Positions 8,836 through 18,600 of a stretch of 39,275 nt of DNA are shown here, one piece after another (within the stretch, counting starts at the first letter, position 1; each line of letters starts with the position of its first letter). Under the pieces are notes generated by a model. It ran no database searches, was not told where the DNA came from, and was given only the letters and a program-made list of their open reading frames with translations. Location: NCBI RefSeq assembly GCF_001046855.1, contig NZ_HF570958.1, forward strand, positions 524,987 through 564,261, read 5' to 3'. The stretch comes from Nostocoides japonicum T1-X7 (GTDB taxonomy: Bacteria; Actinomycetota; Actinomycetes; Actinomycetales; Dermatophilaceae). Both the position numbers and the translations under genes were made by a program.

Positions 8836-8878
8836 CGGACGGAGAAGTTGCTCCGTCACGATGCAAGTTCTCCGTCCG
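8836..8878 (-). terminator. Hairpin between MaoC-like and S51 genes
   Basis: The arms 8836-8851 and 8863-8878 pair at 15 of 16 positions around an 11-base loop. An extra direct copy of GACGGAGAAGT lies just before it (8819-8829). It is 54 bases after the stop of the MaoC-like gene, so it probably terminates that transcript. Confidence 0.6.
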
Positions 8879-8931
8879 CGGCGACGGTGGCGACGGCGCG
8901 TCCGCGGCGACGACCCATTGGAACCGCGACG

Positions 8932-9795
8932 TCACGCCGGGAGGGGCGAGAGGGAGAGGGCGACGATCTCCGTCGGCGGGTCGGTGCGCGAGCGGACGCC
9001 GGCGATGCGGACCGGGCCGGAGGTCGCATACGTCACCTCGACCGTGCCGGGGATGACGAGGGGCTTGCGGAACCACAGCCGCGCCACCGACGGCTCGTAT
9101 GCCGCGTGCCCGAGGCTCGCGAGCAGTCGGCCACCCGACCACATCCCGTGCGCGATCGTCGTCGGCAGACCCATCGCGCGGGCGGTCAGCGGGTGCAGAT
9201 GGATGGGGTTGACGTCTCCGGAGACCCTCGCATAGCGCCGCCCGATGTCCCTGGGCACGCGCCAGATCGCGGCGGGTGGCCCCTCGGGCACGGCCGGGCC
9301 GCGCTCGTCGCGCTCGGCGGTCGCGTCGCCGGTGCCCCGGTGAAGATAGGTGCTGCGGCCCTCCCAGACGACCTCTCCCTCCGACGTCACCTCGGTGACG
9401 AGGTCGACGAGCCGTCCCCTCGGGTGGCTCCGGAGCCGCTCGGCATGCACGGCGACGGTGAGGATGTCGTGTGCCGTGAGGGCTCGATGTGCGGTGACCT
9501 GCTGCGTCGTGTGGAGCAGCCCGGGCAGCGGGAACGGGAAGTCGCGCCTGCCCATGAGCCGCGCCTGGAGCGGGAACCCGAGCACGTGCGGGTAGGTCGC
9601 GGGCAGCAGGTCGTTGACCGGGAACCCGCAGATCCGTTGGTATGCGAGGAGATGCGAGCGATCGACGCGCTGGCCGGAGAGCCGGTATGCGACGTCGGGC
9701 AGGTCCCTCGGCTTCGCGAGGCGCGCGGTGACGACCGCCTCGGCGAAGACGCGGGCGAGCCTCGGCGGGGCGGCGAGGTCGGTGACGGTGGTCAT
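8932..9795 (-). CDS. MaoC-like (R)-enoyl-CoA/ACP hydratase, HtdX type
   Basis: A 287-residue double-hotdog protein. The second half carries the hydratase-2 motif YARVSGDVNPIHLHPLTARA with catalytic Asp194 and His199, then IAHGMWSGGRLL. The first half (residues about 40-150) looks like a hotdog without the catalytic dyad. HtdX of Mycobacterium tuberculosis (Rv0241c) hydrates enoyl thioesters and lies beside fabG4 and fadA2; the same three families occur here in the same order, so I infer the same role. The ATG at 9795 begins MTTVTDL. A 338-base repeat-rich gap separates it from fabG4, so it may have its own promoter. Confidence 0.87.
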   Translation of the reverse strand: MTTVTDLAAPPRLARVFAEAVVTARLAKPRDLPDVAYRLSGQRVDRSHLLAYQRICGFPVNDLLPATYPHVLGFPLQARLMGRRDFPFPLPGLLHTTQQVTAHRALTAHDILTVAVHAERLRSHPRGRLVDLVTEVTSEGEVVWEGRSTYLHRGTGDATAERDERGPAVPEGPPAAIWRVPRDIGRRYARVSGDVNPIHLHPLTARAMGLPTTIAHGMWSGGRLLASLGHAAYEPSVARLWFRKPLVIPGTVEVTYATSGPVRIAGVRSRTDPPTEIVALSLSPLPA

Positions 9796-9849
9796 GCGGT
9801 CATCCGGGGGGTGGTGTCCTTCTGGAGGTCGTCCTGTGGTGTCCGGCGC

Positions 9850-10130
9850 CGGTGGTTGGTGCAGGGGCCCCGATCGGGTGCCAGACCGCCAACCGGGCCA
9901 CCGGATGGTTCCACGGCAGTCGGGGTGGCGGGAGTCGGGGCGGTGGAGGTCGGGGCGGTGGAGGTCGGAGTGGTGCAGGGGCCCCGATCGGGTGCCAGAC
10001 CGCCAACCGGGCCTCCCGACGGGTCGGCGGGAGTCGGGGCAATGGCGGTCGAGGCGGTGGAGGTCGGAGTGGTGCACAGGCCCCGATCGGGTGCCAGACC
10101 GCCGGCCGGTCCGTCGGGGTGAGTGGGCAT
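9850..10130. repeat. Dispersed CCCGATCGGG repeat cluster
   Basis: The 20-base core CGATCGGGTGCCAGACCGCC occurs at 9871, 9985 and 10084, each preceded by CCC and by GGTGCA or GTGCACAGG. Between copies are stutters of GTCGGGGCGGTGGAG and GGAGGTCGGAGTGGTGCA. It is the same core as the array at 6.86 kb. It occupies most of the 338-base gap between fabG4 and the MaoC gene. I see no gene here. Confidence 0.85.
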
Positions 10131-10133
10131 GCG

Positions 10134-11597
10134 TCAGGCTCCGAGGAGGCTCTGGCCGCAGACGCGGACGACGGCGCCCGTCACGGCGGCGTTGGCGTCC
10201 TGGCTCAGCCAGGCGACGGTCTCGGCGACGTCGCGCGGCAGGCCGCCCTGCGCGAGCGAGCTGAGCCGGCGCCCCGCCTCGCGAGTGGCGAGCGGCATCC
10301 GTGCCGTCATCTCGGTCTCGATGAACCCCGGCGCGACGGCGTTGACGGTGATCCCCCGGGCGCGAAGGCCCTCGTCGGCGGCCATCGCCCCGACGAGGCC
10401 GATGACGCCCGCCTTGGACGCCGCATAGTTCGTCTGGCCGCGGTTGCCGGCGATCCCGGCGATCGACGCGACGAGGACGACGTGACCGCCGGGCCGCAGC
10501 CCACCCTCGTCGAGGATCGCCTCGTTCATCCGCAGGATCGCGCCGAGGTTGACGTCGACGACCGAGCCCCAACGGTCAGGGTCCATGTTCGCGAGCAGCT
10601 TGTCGCGGGTGATGCCGGCGTTGTGGACGACGACGTCGAGACCGCCGTGACGGGTGCGGGCGTGCTCGACGATGCGGGCACCGGCGTCGGGAGAGGTCAC
10701 GTCGACCTGGAGCGCGGAGCCGCGAACCTCGTTGGCCATCCGCGCCAGGGCATCGCCCGCTCCCGGCACGTCGACCGCGACCACCGTCGCTCCGTCGCGG
10801 GCCAGGACCCGCGTCACGGCTGCCCCGATCCCCCGGGCCGCACCGGTCACGACCGCCACCCGCCCGGCGAGGGGAGCGCTCCAGTCCGCGGGACGGCTCA
10901 CCGACCTGGCGCCGACCCGGACGACCTGGCCGTCGACGAAGGCCGAGCGGCCGGAGAGGAGGAAGCGCAGGATTGCCTCGACGGGGTCGCCGTCGCCGTC
11001 CGCACCGCCATCGTCGTCACCGTCATCGGTGACGAGGTCCCCGACGGTGGGGTCGCCGCCGATCGTCCGCTCGGCGGAGATCCCGCCGGTGACGAGCCCG
11101 CCGGCGACGAGCCCGCCGGCGACGAGGACGAGGGTGGCCGTCGCGCCGTCGCGCAGCTCCTTGCCGACCGACCGGGTCACCCCCTCGAGCGCGCGTCGAG
11201 CGGCGGCCTGCGCCCACGACGACGCCGTCTCGGGAGGACGGCCGAGGACGACGACCCGTCCGCTCGGGCCGAGACGTCGCAGCGCGGGGCCGACGAGAGC
11301 GCGGAGCGTCTCGAGGTCCGCCGGCTCCTCGACCTCCGTGAGGTCGGCGACGACCGCCGCGATCCGGCCCTCGTCGGGCGCCTTGTCGAGGACCTCGATG
11401 CCGAGACGGCGGAGCAGACCGCCCACCCGGTCGGCGAGCGGAGCCGTCCCGAGACCGCCGACGACCGCGGCGCCGGGCAGGAGCGGATCGCCGGGCTCGT
11501 ACCGGCGCAGGGTCGCCGGGTTCGGGAGGCCGAGACCCGTGACGACCTGCCGGCCGAGGGAGGTGTGGACGAGCTGACCGTAGACGTCGGACGCCAT
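10134..11597 (-). CDS. fabG4: FabG4-like 3-oxoacyl-CoA/ACP reductase (long two-domain SDR)
   Basis: A 487-residue high-molecular-weight FabG. The C-terminal half is a full SDR: TGAARGIG at 251-258 binds the nucleotide, NAG is at 326-328, and the catalytic residues are Ser378, Tyr391 and Lys395 (SIAGIAGNRGQTNYAASKAG). The N-terminal half is the flavodoxin-like domain typical of FabG4, with GRVVVLGRPP near 113-122. It would reduce 3-oxoacyl thioesters. Between the domains are a stutter of LVAGG/LVTGG (about 158-172) and an Asp/Gly-rich stretch (DDGDDDGGADGDGD, about 191-204), probably a flexible linker. The gene lies 6 bases after the thiolase stop and is surely co-transcribed with it. Confidence 0.9.
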   Translation of the reverse strand: MASDVYGQLVHTSLGRQVVTGLGLPNPATLRRYEPGDPLLPGAAVVGGLGTAPLADRVGGLLRRLGIEVLDKAPDEGRIAAVVADLTEVEEPADLETLRALVGPALRRLGPSGRVVVLGRPPETASSWAQAAARRALEGVTRSVGKELRDGATATLVLVAGGLVAGGLVTGGISAERTIGGDPTVGDLVTDDGDDDGGADGDGDPVEAILRFLLSGRSAFVDGQVVRVGARSVSRPADWSAPLAGRVAVVTGAARGIGAAVTRVLARDGATVVAVDVPGAGDALARMANEVRGSALQVDVTSPDAGARIVEHARTRHGGLDVVVHNAGITRDKLLANMDPDRWGSVVDVNLGAILRMNEAILDEGGLRPGGHVVLVASIAGIAGNRGQTNYAASKAGVIGLVGAMAADEGLRARGITVNAVAPGFIETEMTARMPLATREAGRRLSSLAQGGLPRDVAETVAWLSQDANAAVTGAVVRVCGQSLLGA

Positions 11598-11603
11598 GCC
11601 TCG

Positions 11604-12890
11604 TCAGGCCCCCTCGAGGATCGCGACGACGCCCTGGCCACCCGCCGCACAGATCGAGACGAGCCCGCGGGAGCCAGGTCCCTTCTCGTGCAACATCTTC
11701 GCGAGGCTCGTGACGATGCGACCGCCCGTCGCGGCGAACGGGTGGCCCGCGGCGAGCGACGACCCGTTGACGTTGAGAAGCGACCGGTCGACCGTCCCGA
11801 ACGGCCCGTCGAGACCGAGCCGCTCGACGCAGAAGCGTTCGTCCTCCCATGCCTTCAGCGTCGCGAGGACCGTCGCCGCGAAGGCCTCGTGGATCTCGAC
11901 GAGGTCGAAGTCCTCGAGGGCGAGCCCGGCGCGCGACAGCAGGCGGGGCACGGCATACGCCGGAGCCATGAGGAGCCCCTCGTCCCCGTGGACGTAGTCG
12001 ACGGCGGCGGTCTCGGCGTCGACGAGGTATGCCAGTGGGGGCAGTCCGCGCTCGGCCGCCCACGCGTCGGAGGCCAGCAGGACCGTGGAGGCGCCGTCGG
12101 TCAACGGTGTGGACGTTCCGGCGGTGATGGTCGCCCCCTCGCCCCGGCCGAACGCCGGCCGCAGCGCCGCCAGCCTCTCGAGGGAGGTGTCGGTCCGGAG
12201 GTTCTCGTCGCGGGTCAGCCCGAGGTAGGGCGTCATGAGGTCGTCGAAGAAGCCGCGGTCGTATGCCGCGGCGAGGCTCCGGTGGCTGGCGAGGGCGAGC
12301 TCGTCCTGCGCCTCCCGGGTGATCCCCCACCGGGCCGCCGTGATGGCCATGTGCTCCCCCATCGACAGGCCGGTCCGCGGCTCGGCGTTCCGGGGCACGG
12401 CAGGCACCAACTGCCGGGGCCGCAGCCCGAGCAGGGCCCGCATCCGCTCCCCCGCACTCCGTGCCCGGCTCGCCGTGAGGAGGATCCGGCGCAGGTCCTC
12501 GCTCACCGTGATCGGCGCATCCGACGCGGAGTCGACCCCGCCGGCGACGCCGGACTCGACCTGGCCGAGCGCGATCTTGTTCGCGACGAGGACCGTCGCC
12601 TCCAGCCCCGTCGCGCACGCCTGGGACACGTCGTATGCGGGAGTCGTCGCGGCGAGCGCGCTTCCGAGGACGCTCTCCCGGGTGAGGTTGAGGTCCCGGC
12701 TGTGCTTGACGACGGCACCTGCGACGACCTCGCCGAGCCGCTCCCCCGCGAGCCCGAAGCGCGCGACGAGGCCGTCGAGCGCCGCGGTGAGCATGTCCTC
12801 CTCCGAGGCGTCGGCATACGCGCCGTTCTGCCGGGCGAAGGGGATGCGGTTGCCGCCGAGGATCGCGGCGCGACGAGGTGCTGCTCCCAC
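11604..12890 (-). CDS. fadA2: Acetyl-CoA acetyltransferase (thiolase), FadA2-like
   Basis: A 428-residue thiolase. The acyl-enzyme cysteine is Cys92 in SQACATGLEA. The other active-site blocks are EIHEAFAATVL (His334), AAGHPFAATGGR (His383) and SICAAGGQG (Cys414). It would cleave or form 3-oxoacyl-CoA. The GTG start at 12890 has GGGAGG 6 bases upstream. It is the first gene of the operon fadA2-fabG4 and possibly the MaoC gene. Its start lies only 34 bases from a palindromic operator shared with the divergent TetR gene, so TetR control is likely. Confidence 0.92.
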   Translation of the reverse strand: MGAAPRRAAILGGNRIPFARQNGAYADASEEDMLTAALDGLVARFGLAGERLGEVVAGAVVKHSRDLNLTRESVLGSALAATTPAYDVSQACATGLEATVLVANKIALGQVESGVAGGVDSASDAPITVSEDLRRILLTASRARSAGERMRALLGLRPRQLVPAVPRNAEPRTGLSMGEHMAITAARWGITREAQDELALASHRSLAAAYDRGFFDDLMTPYLGLTRDENLRTDTSLERLAALRPAFGRGEGATITAGTSTPLTDGASTVLLASDAWAAERGLPPLAYLVDAETAAVDYVHGDEGLLMAPAYAVPRLLSRAGLALEDFDLVEIHEAFAATVLATLKAWEDERFCVERLGLDGPFGTVDRSLLNVNGSSLAAGHPFAATGGRIVTSLAKMLHEKGPGSRGLVSICAAGGQGVVAILEGA

Positions 12891-12924
12891 CGGAGCCTCC
12901 CGCGGTCGAAAGGGTCGAGACCAG

Positions 12925-12951
12925 GTATCCGATACTGACGGTATCAGATAC
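12925..12951. promoter_or_regulatory. Probable TetR operator, 27-bp two-fold palindrome
   Basis: GTATCCGATAC (12925-12935) and GTATCAGATAC (12941-12951) are two 11-base palindromes on 16-base centres, and the whole 27-base block is symmetric about its middle. It is the only AT-rich element in the 89-base space between fadA2 and the TetR gene. It therefore very probably binds that TetR dimer and controls both directions. Confidence 0.8.
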
Positions 12952-12979
12952 GATGAGTACCTGCTACCGTCGGTGGACC

Positions 12980-13657
12980 ATGGCGATGACGACGGACGGG
13001 GCGGTCGACGGCCGCAGCTCGCGCTGGGCGGAGCACCGGACCCAGCGTCGCGCCGAGCTCGTCGACGCGACGGTCCGCGCGATCCGCGCCCACGGCCCCA
13101 GGGTCGGCATGGACGAGATCGCGGCGATGGCGGGAACGTCGAAGACCGTTGTCTACCGCCACTTCACCGACCGTGCCGGCCTCTACGCCGCCGTCGTCGA
13201 GCGCGTGGAGTCGCTCATCGCCCGAGACGTACGCGCCGCGGTCGGCGACCCTCTCATCGCTGTCGAGGGCGATGGTCGCCCCGTCGTCGCAGCGGCCGTC
13301 GACGCCTATCTCCGGCTCGTCGAGCGCGACCCCGACGTCTACCGGTTCGTCGTCGCCGCACCGCTGCTCGACCGCGATCCGCAGGCGGTGGAGGCCGGAG
13401 GGGTGCCGACGCACCTGGCCCGCCAGATCGGCGACCTGGTCGCCTCGGCGCTGCGGGCCGGTGGTCGTCCGGTCGACGTGGCGCCGGTCTGGGGTGCGGC
13501 CGTCGTCGGCATGGTCCGCGCGGCGGCCGACGACTGGATCCGGCCCGACGGCGCGACCCACGGCCGCACGCGGGAGGAGCTGCGCGACGACCTGGCCGCT
13601 CTCGCGTGGAGCGGGCTGGCGGCGGTGTGGCCGACGAGACCGAGGGCGAGCCGATGA
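12980..13657 (+). CDS. TetR/AcrR family transcriptional regulator
   Basis: A 225-residue protein. The N-terminal helix-turn-helix is clear: RRAELVDATVRAIRAHG, then VGMDEIAAMAGTSKTVVYRH, with FTDRAGLYAAVVERVESL leading into the ligand domain. The C-terminal half is all helical and specific to the subgroup. In acyl-CoA gene clusters TetR repressors commonly sense acyl-CoAs; the ligand here is inferred from its neighbours. The ATG at 12980 is my choice; ATGs at 12953 and 12986 are alternatives, and the first would nearly touch the operator. The stop overlaps the next ATG (ATGA), which couples it to the acyl-CoA oxidase gene. Confidence 0.88.
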   Translation: MAMTTDGAVDGRSSRWAEHRTQRRAELVDATVRAIRAHGPRVGMDEIAAMAGTSKTVVYRHFTDRAGLYAAVVERVESLIARDVRAAVGDPLIAVEGDGRPVVAAAVDAYLRLVERDPDVYRFVVAAPLLDRDPQAVEAGGVPTHLARQIGDLVASALRAGGRPVDVAPVWGAAVVGMVRAAADDWIRPDGATHGRTREELRDDLAALAWSGLAAVWPTRPRASR

Positions 13658-15654
13658 CCGCCGAGTCCGGCCCCGGGCCGACGACCACCGACGTCGGGCT
13701 CGACGCGACGACCACCGACTCGGCATCCCAGCCGCCCGGCCCGCTCGTCGACGCGCTCCGCGCCGCCCTCGACGGGCGCTGGGGCGACGTCCGCGAGGAG
13801 CTGCGCGACGACCCGGCGATCGGCGAGCTGGTCTACCCCGAGGAGCAGCTCACGATGGAGGAGTACCGCGAGCGCACCCTGGCCCAGCTGCCGGTCATCG
13901 CGAGGACCGGGGCAGCGCGGCAGGGCTTCACCGTCGCCCAGGGCGGGACGGGCGAGGCGGGTGCGTCGGTGACGGCGTTCGAGACCCTCGGGTGCGTCGA
14001 CCTGTCGCTCCTGGTCAAGGCGGGCGTCCAGTTCGGGCTCTTCGGCGGCGCGATCGCCAACCTCGGGACGCACGCGCACCACGCCGCATACCTGCCTCGC
14101 GTCCTCGACCTCTCGCTCCTCGGGTGCTTCGCGATGAGCGAGCTCGGCCACGGCTCCGACGTCCAGTCCCTGCGGACGACGCTCACCCACGACCCGGAGA
14201 CCGACGAGATCGTCGTCGACACCCCGGACCCCTCCGCCCGCAAGGAGTACATCGGCAACGCTGCCCGCGACGGGCGGACGGCCGCCGTCTTCGGCCGGCT
14301 CCTCGTCCGCGGGGAGAACCACGGCGTCCACTGCGTCCTCGTCCCGATCCGCGACGCCGACGGCGCCCCCATGCCAGGGGTCACGATCGGCGACTGCGGC
14401 CCCAAGGAGGGGCTGCCCGGCGTCGACAACGGCCGGCTGTCGTTCGACCACGTCCGGGTCCCGCGCGCCGACCTCCTCGACCGGTACGGCCGGATCGACG
14501 ACGACGGGACCTACCACTCCCCCATCGCGAACCCCGACCGGCGCTTCTTCACGATGCTCGGCACGCTCGTCCGGGGCCGGGTCAGCGTCGGCGCGGGGGC
14601 GGGTGCTGCGGCCCGGACGGGCCTGGCCCTCGCCGTCACGTATGCCGACCGTCGGCGCCAGTTCTCCGCACCGGGGACCGCCGAGGAGGTCACCCTCCTG
14701 GACTACCGGGCCCACCAGCGCAGGCTGCTCCCGGCCCTCGCCCGCTCCTGCGCCCTGGCGTTCGCGCAGAACGCCCTCGTGGAGGCCCTCGATGCCGTCC
14801 AGAGCGTCGAGTCGGAGGACGAGGCGGCGCAGCGCGCGCTCGAGGTGCGGGCGGCGGCGATCAAGGTCGCCCAGACGGCCCACGCGAGCCGGACCCTCCA
14901 GACCTGTCGCGAGGCGTGCGGTGGGGCGGGCTACCTCCTGGAGAACCGCATCGCCCGGATCAAGGCCGACCTCGACGTGTTCACGACGTTCGAGGGCGAC
15001 AACACCGTCCTGCTCCAGCTCGTCGCGAAGGGTCTGCTCACCCACATGCGCGATGCCTTCCACGAGCTCGACACCGTCGGGACGATCCTTTTCGGGGCCC
15101 GGCAGTTCGCGGGAGCCGTCGTCGAGCGGACGACCGGGGCCGGCGTCGTCCAGCGCCTCATCTCGGGGTCGGGCGGGCGCCTCGCCCCGACGGCGCTGAC
15201 CGACCGGGGCGGACAGCTCGACCTGTTCGAGGACCGCGAGCGACACCTCGTCGAGACGGTCGCCGCCCGCCTGCGCAGGGTGCCGAGCACCGACGACGAC
15301 CCTCGGGCCGCCTTCGCCGCCTTCAACGCGGCCCAGGACCATCTGCTCGAGGCGGCGCTCGCCCATGCCGACCGCATCGTCCTCGAGGCCTTCGTCGCGG
15401 CCATCGACGGGTGCGACGACCCGGCCGCGGCCGACCTGCTCGGCACGGTGTGCGACCTGTTCGCCCTCTCGACGATCGAGGAGCACCGCGCCTGGTACCT
15501 CGAGCACGGCCGGCTGACGACGCGGCAGTCCAAGGACGTCGTGGCGGGCGTCAACGCGCTGTGTGCCACGGTGCGTCCGCACGCCCGGACGCTCGTCGAC
15601 GCGTTCGGCATCCCCGCCGTCGTGCTCGACGTCCCGATGCTCCGCGACGCGTGA
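13654..15654 (+). CDS. Acyl-CoA oxidase / acyl-CoA dehydrogenase family protein
   Basis: A 666-residue FAD enzyme with peroxisomal ACOX-like architecture. It has an N-terminal helical domain, the beta domain with CFAMSELGHGSDVQSLRTT and FGRLLVRGENHGVHCVLVPI, then FDHVRVPRADLLDRYG, and a helical flavin domain with CREACGGAGYLLENR and FTTFEGDNTVLLQ. The Glu of FEGDN (about residue 447) is the expected catalytic base. The C-terminal 200 residues match the ACOX C-terminal domain. It would form 2-enoyl-CoA, passing electrons to oxygen (giving peroxide) or to an electron-transfer flavoprotein. The ATG at 13654 overlaps the TetR stop. With the hydratase, reductase and thiolase nearby, all four beta-oxidation-type steps are represented. 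Confidence 0.88.
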   Translation: MTAESGPGPTTTDVGLDATTTDSASQPPGPLVDALRAALDGRWGDVREELRDDPAIGELVYPEEQLTMEEYRERTLAQLPVIARTGAARQGFTVAQGGTGEAGASVTAFETLGCVDLSLLVKAGVQFGLFGGAIANLGTHAHHAAYLPRVLDLSLLGCFAMSELGHGSDVQSLRTTLTHDPETDEIVVDTPDPSARKEYIGNAARDGRTAAVFGRLLVRGENHGVHCVLVPIRDADGAPMPGVTIGDCGPKEGLPGVDNGRLSFDHVRVPRADLLDRYGRIDDDGTYHSPIANPDRRFFTMLGTLVRGRVSVGAGAGAAARTGLALAVTYADRRRQFSAPGTAEEVTLLDYRAHQRRLLPALARSCALAFAQNALVEALDAVQSVESEDEAAQRALEVRAAAIKVAQTAHASRTLQTCREACGGAGYLLENRIARIKADLDVFTTFEGDNTVLLQLVAKGLLTHMRDAFHELDTVGTILFGARQFAGAVVERTTGAGVVQRLISGSGGRLAPTALTDRGGQLDLFEDRERHLVETVAARLRRVPSTDDDPRAAFAAFNAAQDHLLEAALAHADRIVLEAFVAAIDGCDDPAAADLLGTVCDLFALSTIEEHRAWYLEHGRLTTRQSKDVVAGVNALCATVRPHARTLVDAFGIPAVVLDVPMLRDA

Positions 15655-15669
15655 GCCTCCGGACCGGTG

Positions 15670-18600
15670 TCAGGCGTCCCGGCGACGGACGGACCAGACG
15701 GCGGCTGCACCGGCTGCGAGGAGCGCGAGGGCCAGCAGGAGCGTCGACAGCACGCCGCCGGAGCCGGTGAACGCCAGCGGTGGCGGCTCGGGCGCCGGAG
15801 CGGGTGGGGTCTGCGGCGGCGTGTGGTGGGTCGTCGTGCACGGGTCGCACGTCGTGGGCGGCACCGGGCCGGTCGCCGTGACCGCGTTGCGGAGGATGAC
15901 GTCGTAGGCGTCCTTGTCGACCGTGACGCGGTAGACCAGCGTCGTCGAGCCCCCGGCGCCGATCTCGGGCACCGTCCACGTGAGCGTCGAGCCGCGCAGG
16001 ACCGCCGGACCGCCGGACACGACCCCGTCGAAGTCGGCGGAGGCGAGCACGTCGGACAGGTCGTCGGTGACGACGATCCCCTCGATCGGCGACTCGACCG
16101 ACAGGTTGTGGACGGTGAGCCGGTAGGTGATCGGCTGCCCGGGCTGCACGGTCGCCCCGGATGCGGGATCGGCCGTCTTGGAGACCTCGTATGCGGGCGG
16201 TGTCGGGTGCTCCGTCGTCGTCTCGCAGGTGTCGCACGGGTCCGGCGGCGTCTCACCCGTCGCCGTCACGGCGTTGCGGAGGACGACGTCGTACATGCCC
16301 GGCTTGACCGTCGCGCGGTAGGTGAGCGTGAGCGGCTCCGTCGGCCCGACCGTGCCGGCGTTCCACGTCAGCGTGTCGCCGGCGATCGAGGCGGTTCCCT
16401 GCGGTGGATCGATGTCGCTCACCGTGGCATACGGCAGGACCTCCGACAGGTCGTCGGTGACGACGACGCCGTCGGTGACCCCCGGCCCGGTCGGGGTGAG
16501 GGTCACGCGGTAGGTGATCGTCCCGCCGGGCTCGACCGGGGTGCCGGAGGAGGGGTCGGACGACTTGGTGATGACGTAGCCGTTCTCCGCCCGCGTCAGC
16601 TCGTTCGTCACGGTGACGGCCGGGACGACGACGCCGTCCGCCCCGAGCGGCGGCACGTCGAAGTCGATGGACGCCGCGCCGGACCTCGGCAACCCGGGGA
16701 TCTGCTCGACGGACATCGACGTGCCGACCCAGACGAACCGCGGCGACACGTCGGGAAGGTCGCCCTCGGTCACGGTGCAGTGCGAGCCGACCGGGATGTC
16801 GTTGGCGGTCGTCCACGTCTCCCCGATGGCGATGGCCTTGCTGCCCGTGTGGGTGTCACCGGACTGGTCGGTGCACGTGTAGGACATGTCGAACTCGAGC
16901 CCGTCCGGCGGAGTCGCCGAGTTCTCGGAGAGGACCTTGGTCACCGTCAGGTGGGTGAGGGCCCGAACGACGTGGTTGATGACCGTGAACTCCGCCGGCG
17001 TACTGGGGTCGGTCACCGTGGCCGACCCCGGCGAGACCGTGTTGCCGGCCCAGACGTAGGAGATGTCGGAGGGCTTCGGGACGCCCGTCGGGATGTCCTC
17101 GGTGACGGTGCACTGCGAGTTGAGCAGGATGCCGTCGACCCGCGCCGTGTCGGGCAGCGTGAGCGACCATGGTCCGGTCTGGTCCGGGTCACCCCGGTGC
17201 GAGCACAGGTAGGTGCCGGTGAAGGTCCCCTGGTCCTCGTGCGTGACTCCGGCCGGCAGATCGATGATCTTGCGGATCTCCAGGGCGCCCGGCACGCGCG
17301 TCACCGTGTTCGTGACCGTGACGTGTGCCGCGCCGCTCGCCGGCACGGCCACGACGCCACCCTCGGGGTCGTAGGCGACCGGGCCCCACGCGTAGGACGT
17401 GTCGGTCAGCAGGTCCTCGCCCGGGGTGTTCTCCGTGACGGTGCACGACGACGTGACCGGGACGAGGATCGGGTTCCCGTCGGCGTCGGTGACACTTCCG
17501 TCGGCCGCGGCCAGGGTCGCCGTCCCGCCGGAGGCGGGCAGCGACCAGGTGCCCACCGTGTGGTCCTCGGGGCGGCTCCCACTGTCGTAGTCGCACCTCC
17601 AGGTACCGGTCACGCGGGCGCCCGCGACGAGGGCCAGGTCCGCGTCGCCGTCGAAGACCTTCGTCACCTCGAGGGTGCCGTGGACCCGCACCGGACGGTT
17701 GTCGACCGTGGCCGTCGACACCGACCGCGAACTCGCGATCACTCCCGGCTGACCGATCGAGGGGGTGGCCCACGACCAGGACGCGTCGACGAGCCCTCCG
17801 CTCGGAGTGTCCTCGGTGATGGTGCACCTCGTGCCGATCGGCAGCCGGTCCGCCACCGGGTCCAAGGTCGCGACCCCGGGCCCGGTCACCGACCAGGTGC
17901 CCTCGAAGGTGGCCTCGTCGGGGTCCCCCTGGCCGTAGACGCACGAGTAGGTGCCGGAGAAGGTCGCGTCGGGCGTCACGGCGTCCTGGTCGGCGCCGAT
18001 CACCTTGACGACGGCGAGCGCGCCGTAGTTGCGGATCACGGGGTTGGTCACGCTGATCGAGACCGTCTCCCCGGCCGCGACCGTCACGGGCCCGGTGACG
18101 GTCGGGACGCCCCAGGCATACGACGCGTTGCGCAGCAGGTCACGTCCCGGCGGGTGCTCGTCGGCCGTGCACGACCACCCACTCGGTATGCCGGATGCGA
18201 GCGTCCTCGTCTGTCCGTCGCCGACGGTGGCGGTGCCGGTGAGGGGCGAGGCGGTCCCGGTCGGGGGGGTGCACCGGTAGTCGACGGTGAACGCCTCTCC
18301 CGTGCCGACGTAGCCGAGGGTCTCCCCCGTCACCGTCTTGGTGACGTCGACGTCGCCGACGGTCCGGTTCACCGTGTTCGTCACCGTCATGCCGCCGGCG
18401 TGCTCCGAGGTCACCGTGCCGGACCCGAACGTGGCGTCGCCCCACGAGTACGACGGGTCGCCGTTGGCGGCCGGCGGGGCGCCCAGGGCGCCCTCCGTCG
18501 CCGTGCACGTCGAGCCGAGCAGGATGCCGTCGTCAGGGACGCCGTCGAGCGTGGCAGGTCCTGGGCCGTCGACGGTCCAGGTGCCGCTCACGTCGGGGTC

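Noticed and set aside
12235..15654. A very long plus-strand frame of over 1,100 codons ending in the acyl-CoA oxidase
   Set aside because: The first 470 codons run antisense to fadA2 and out of frame with TetR. Family similarity starts only after ATG 13654.
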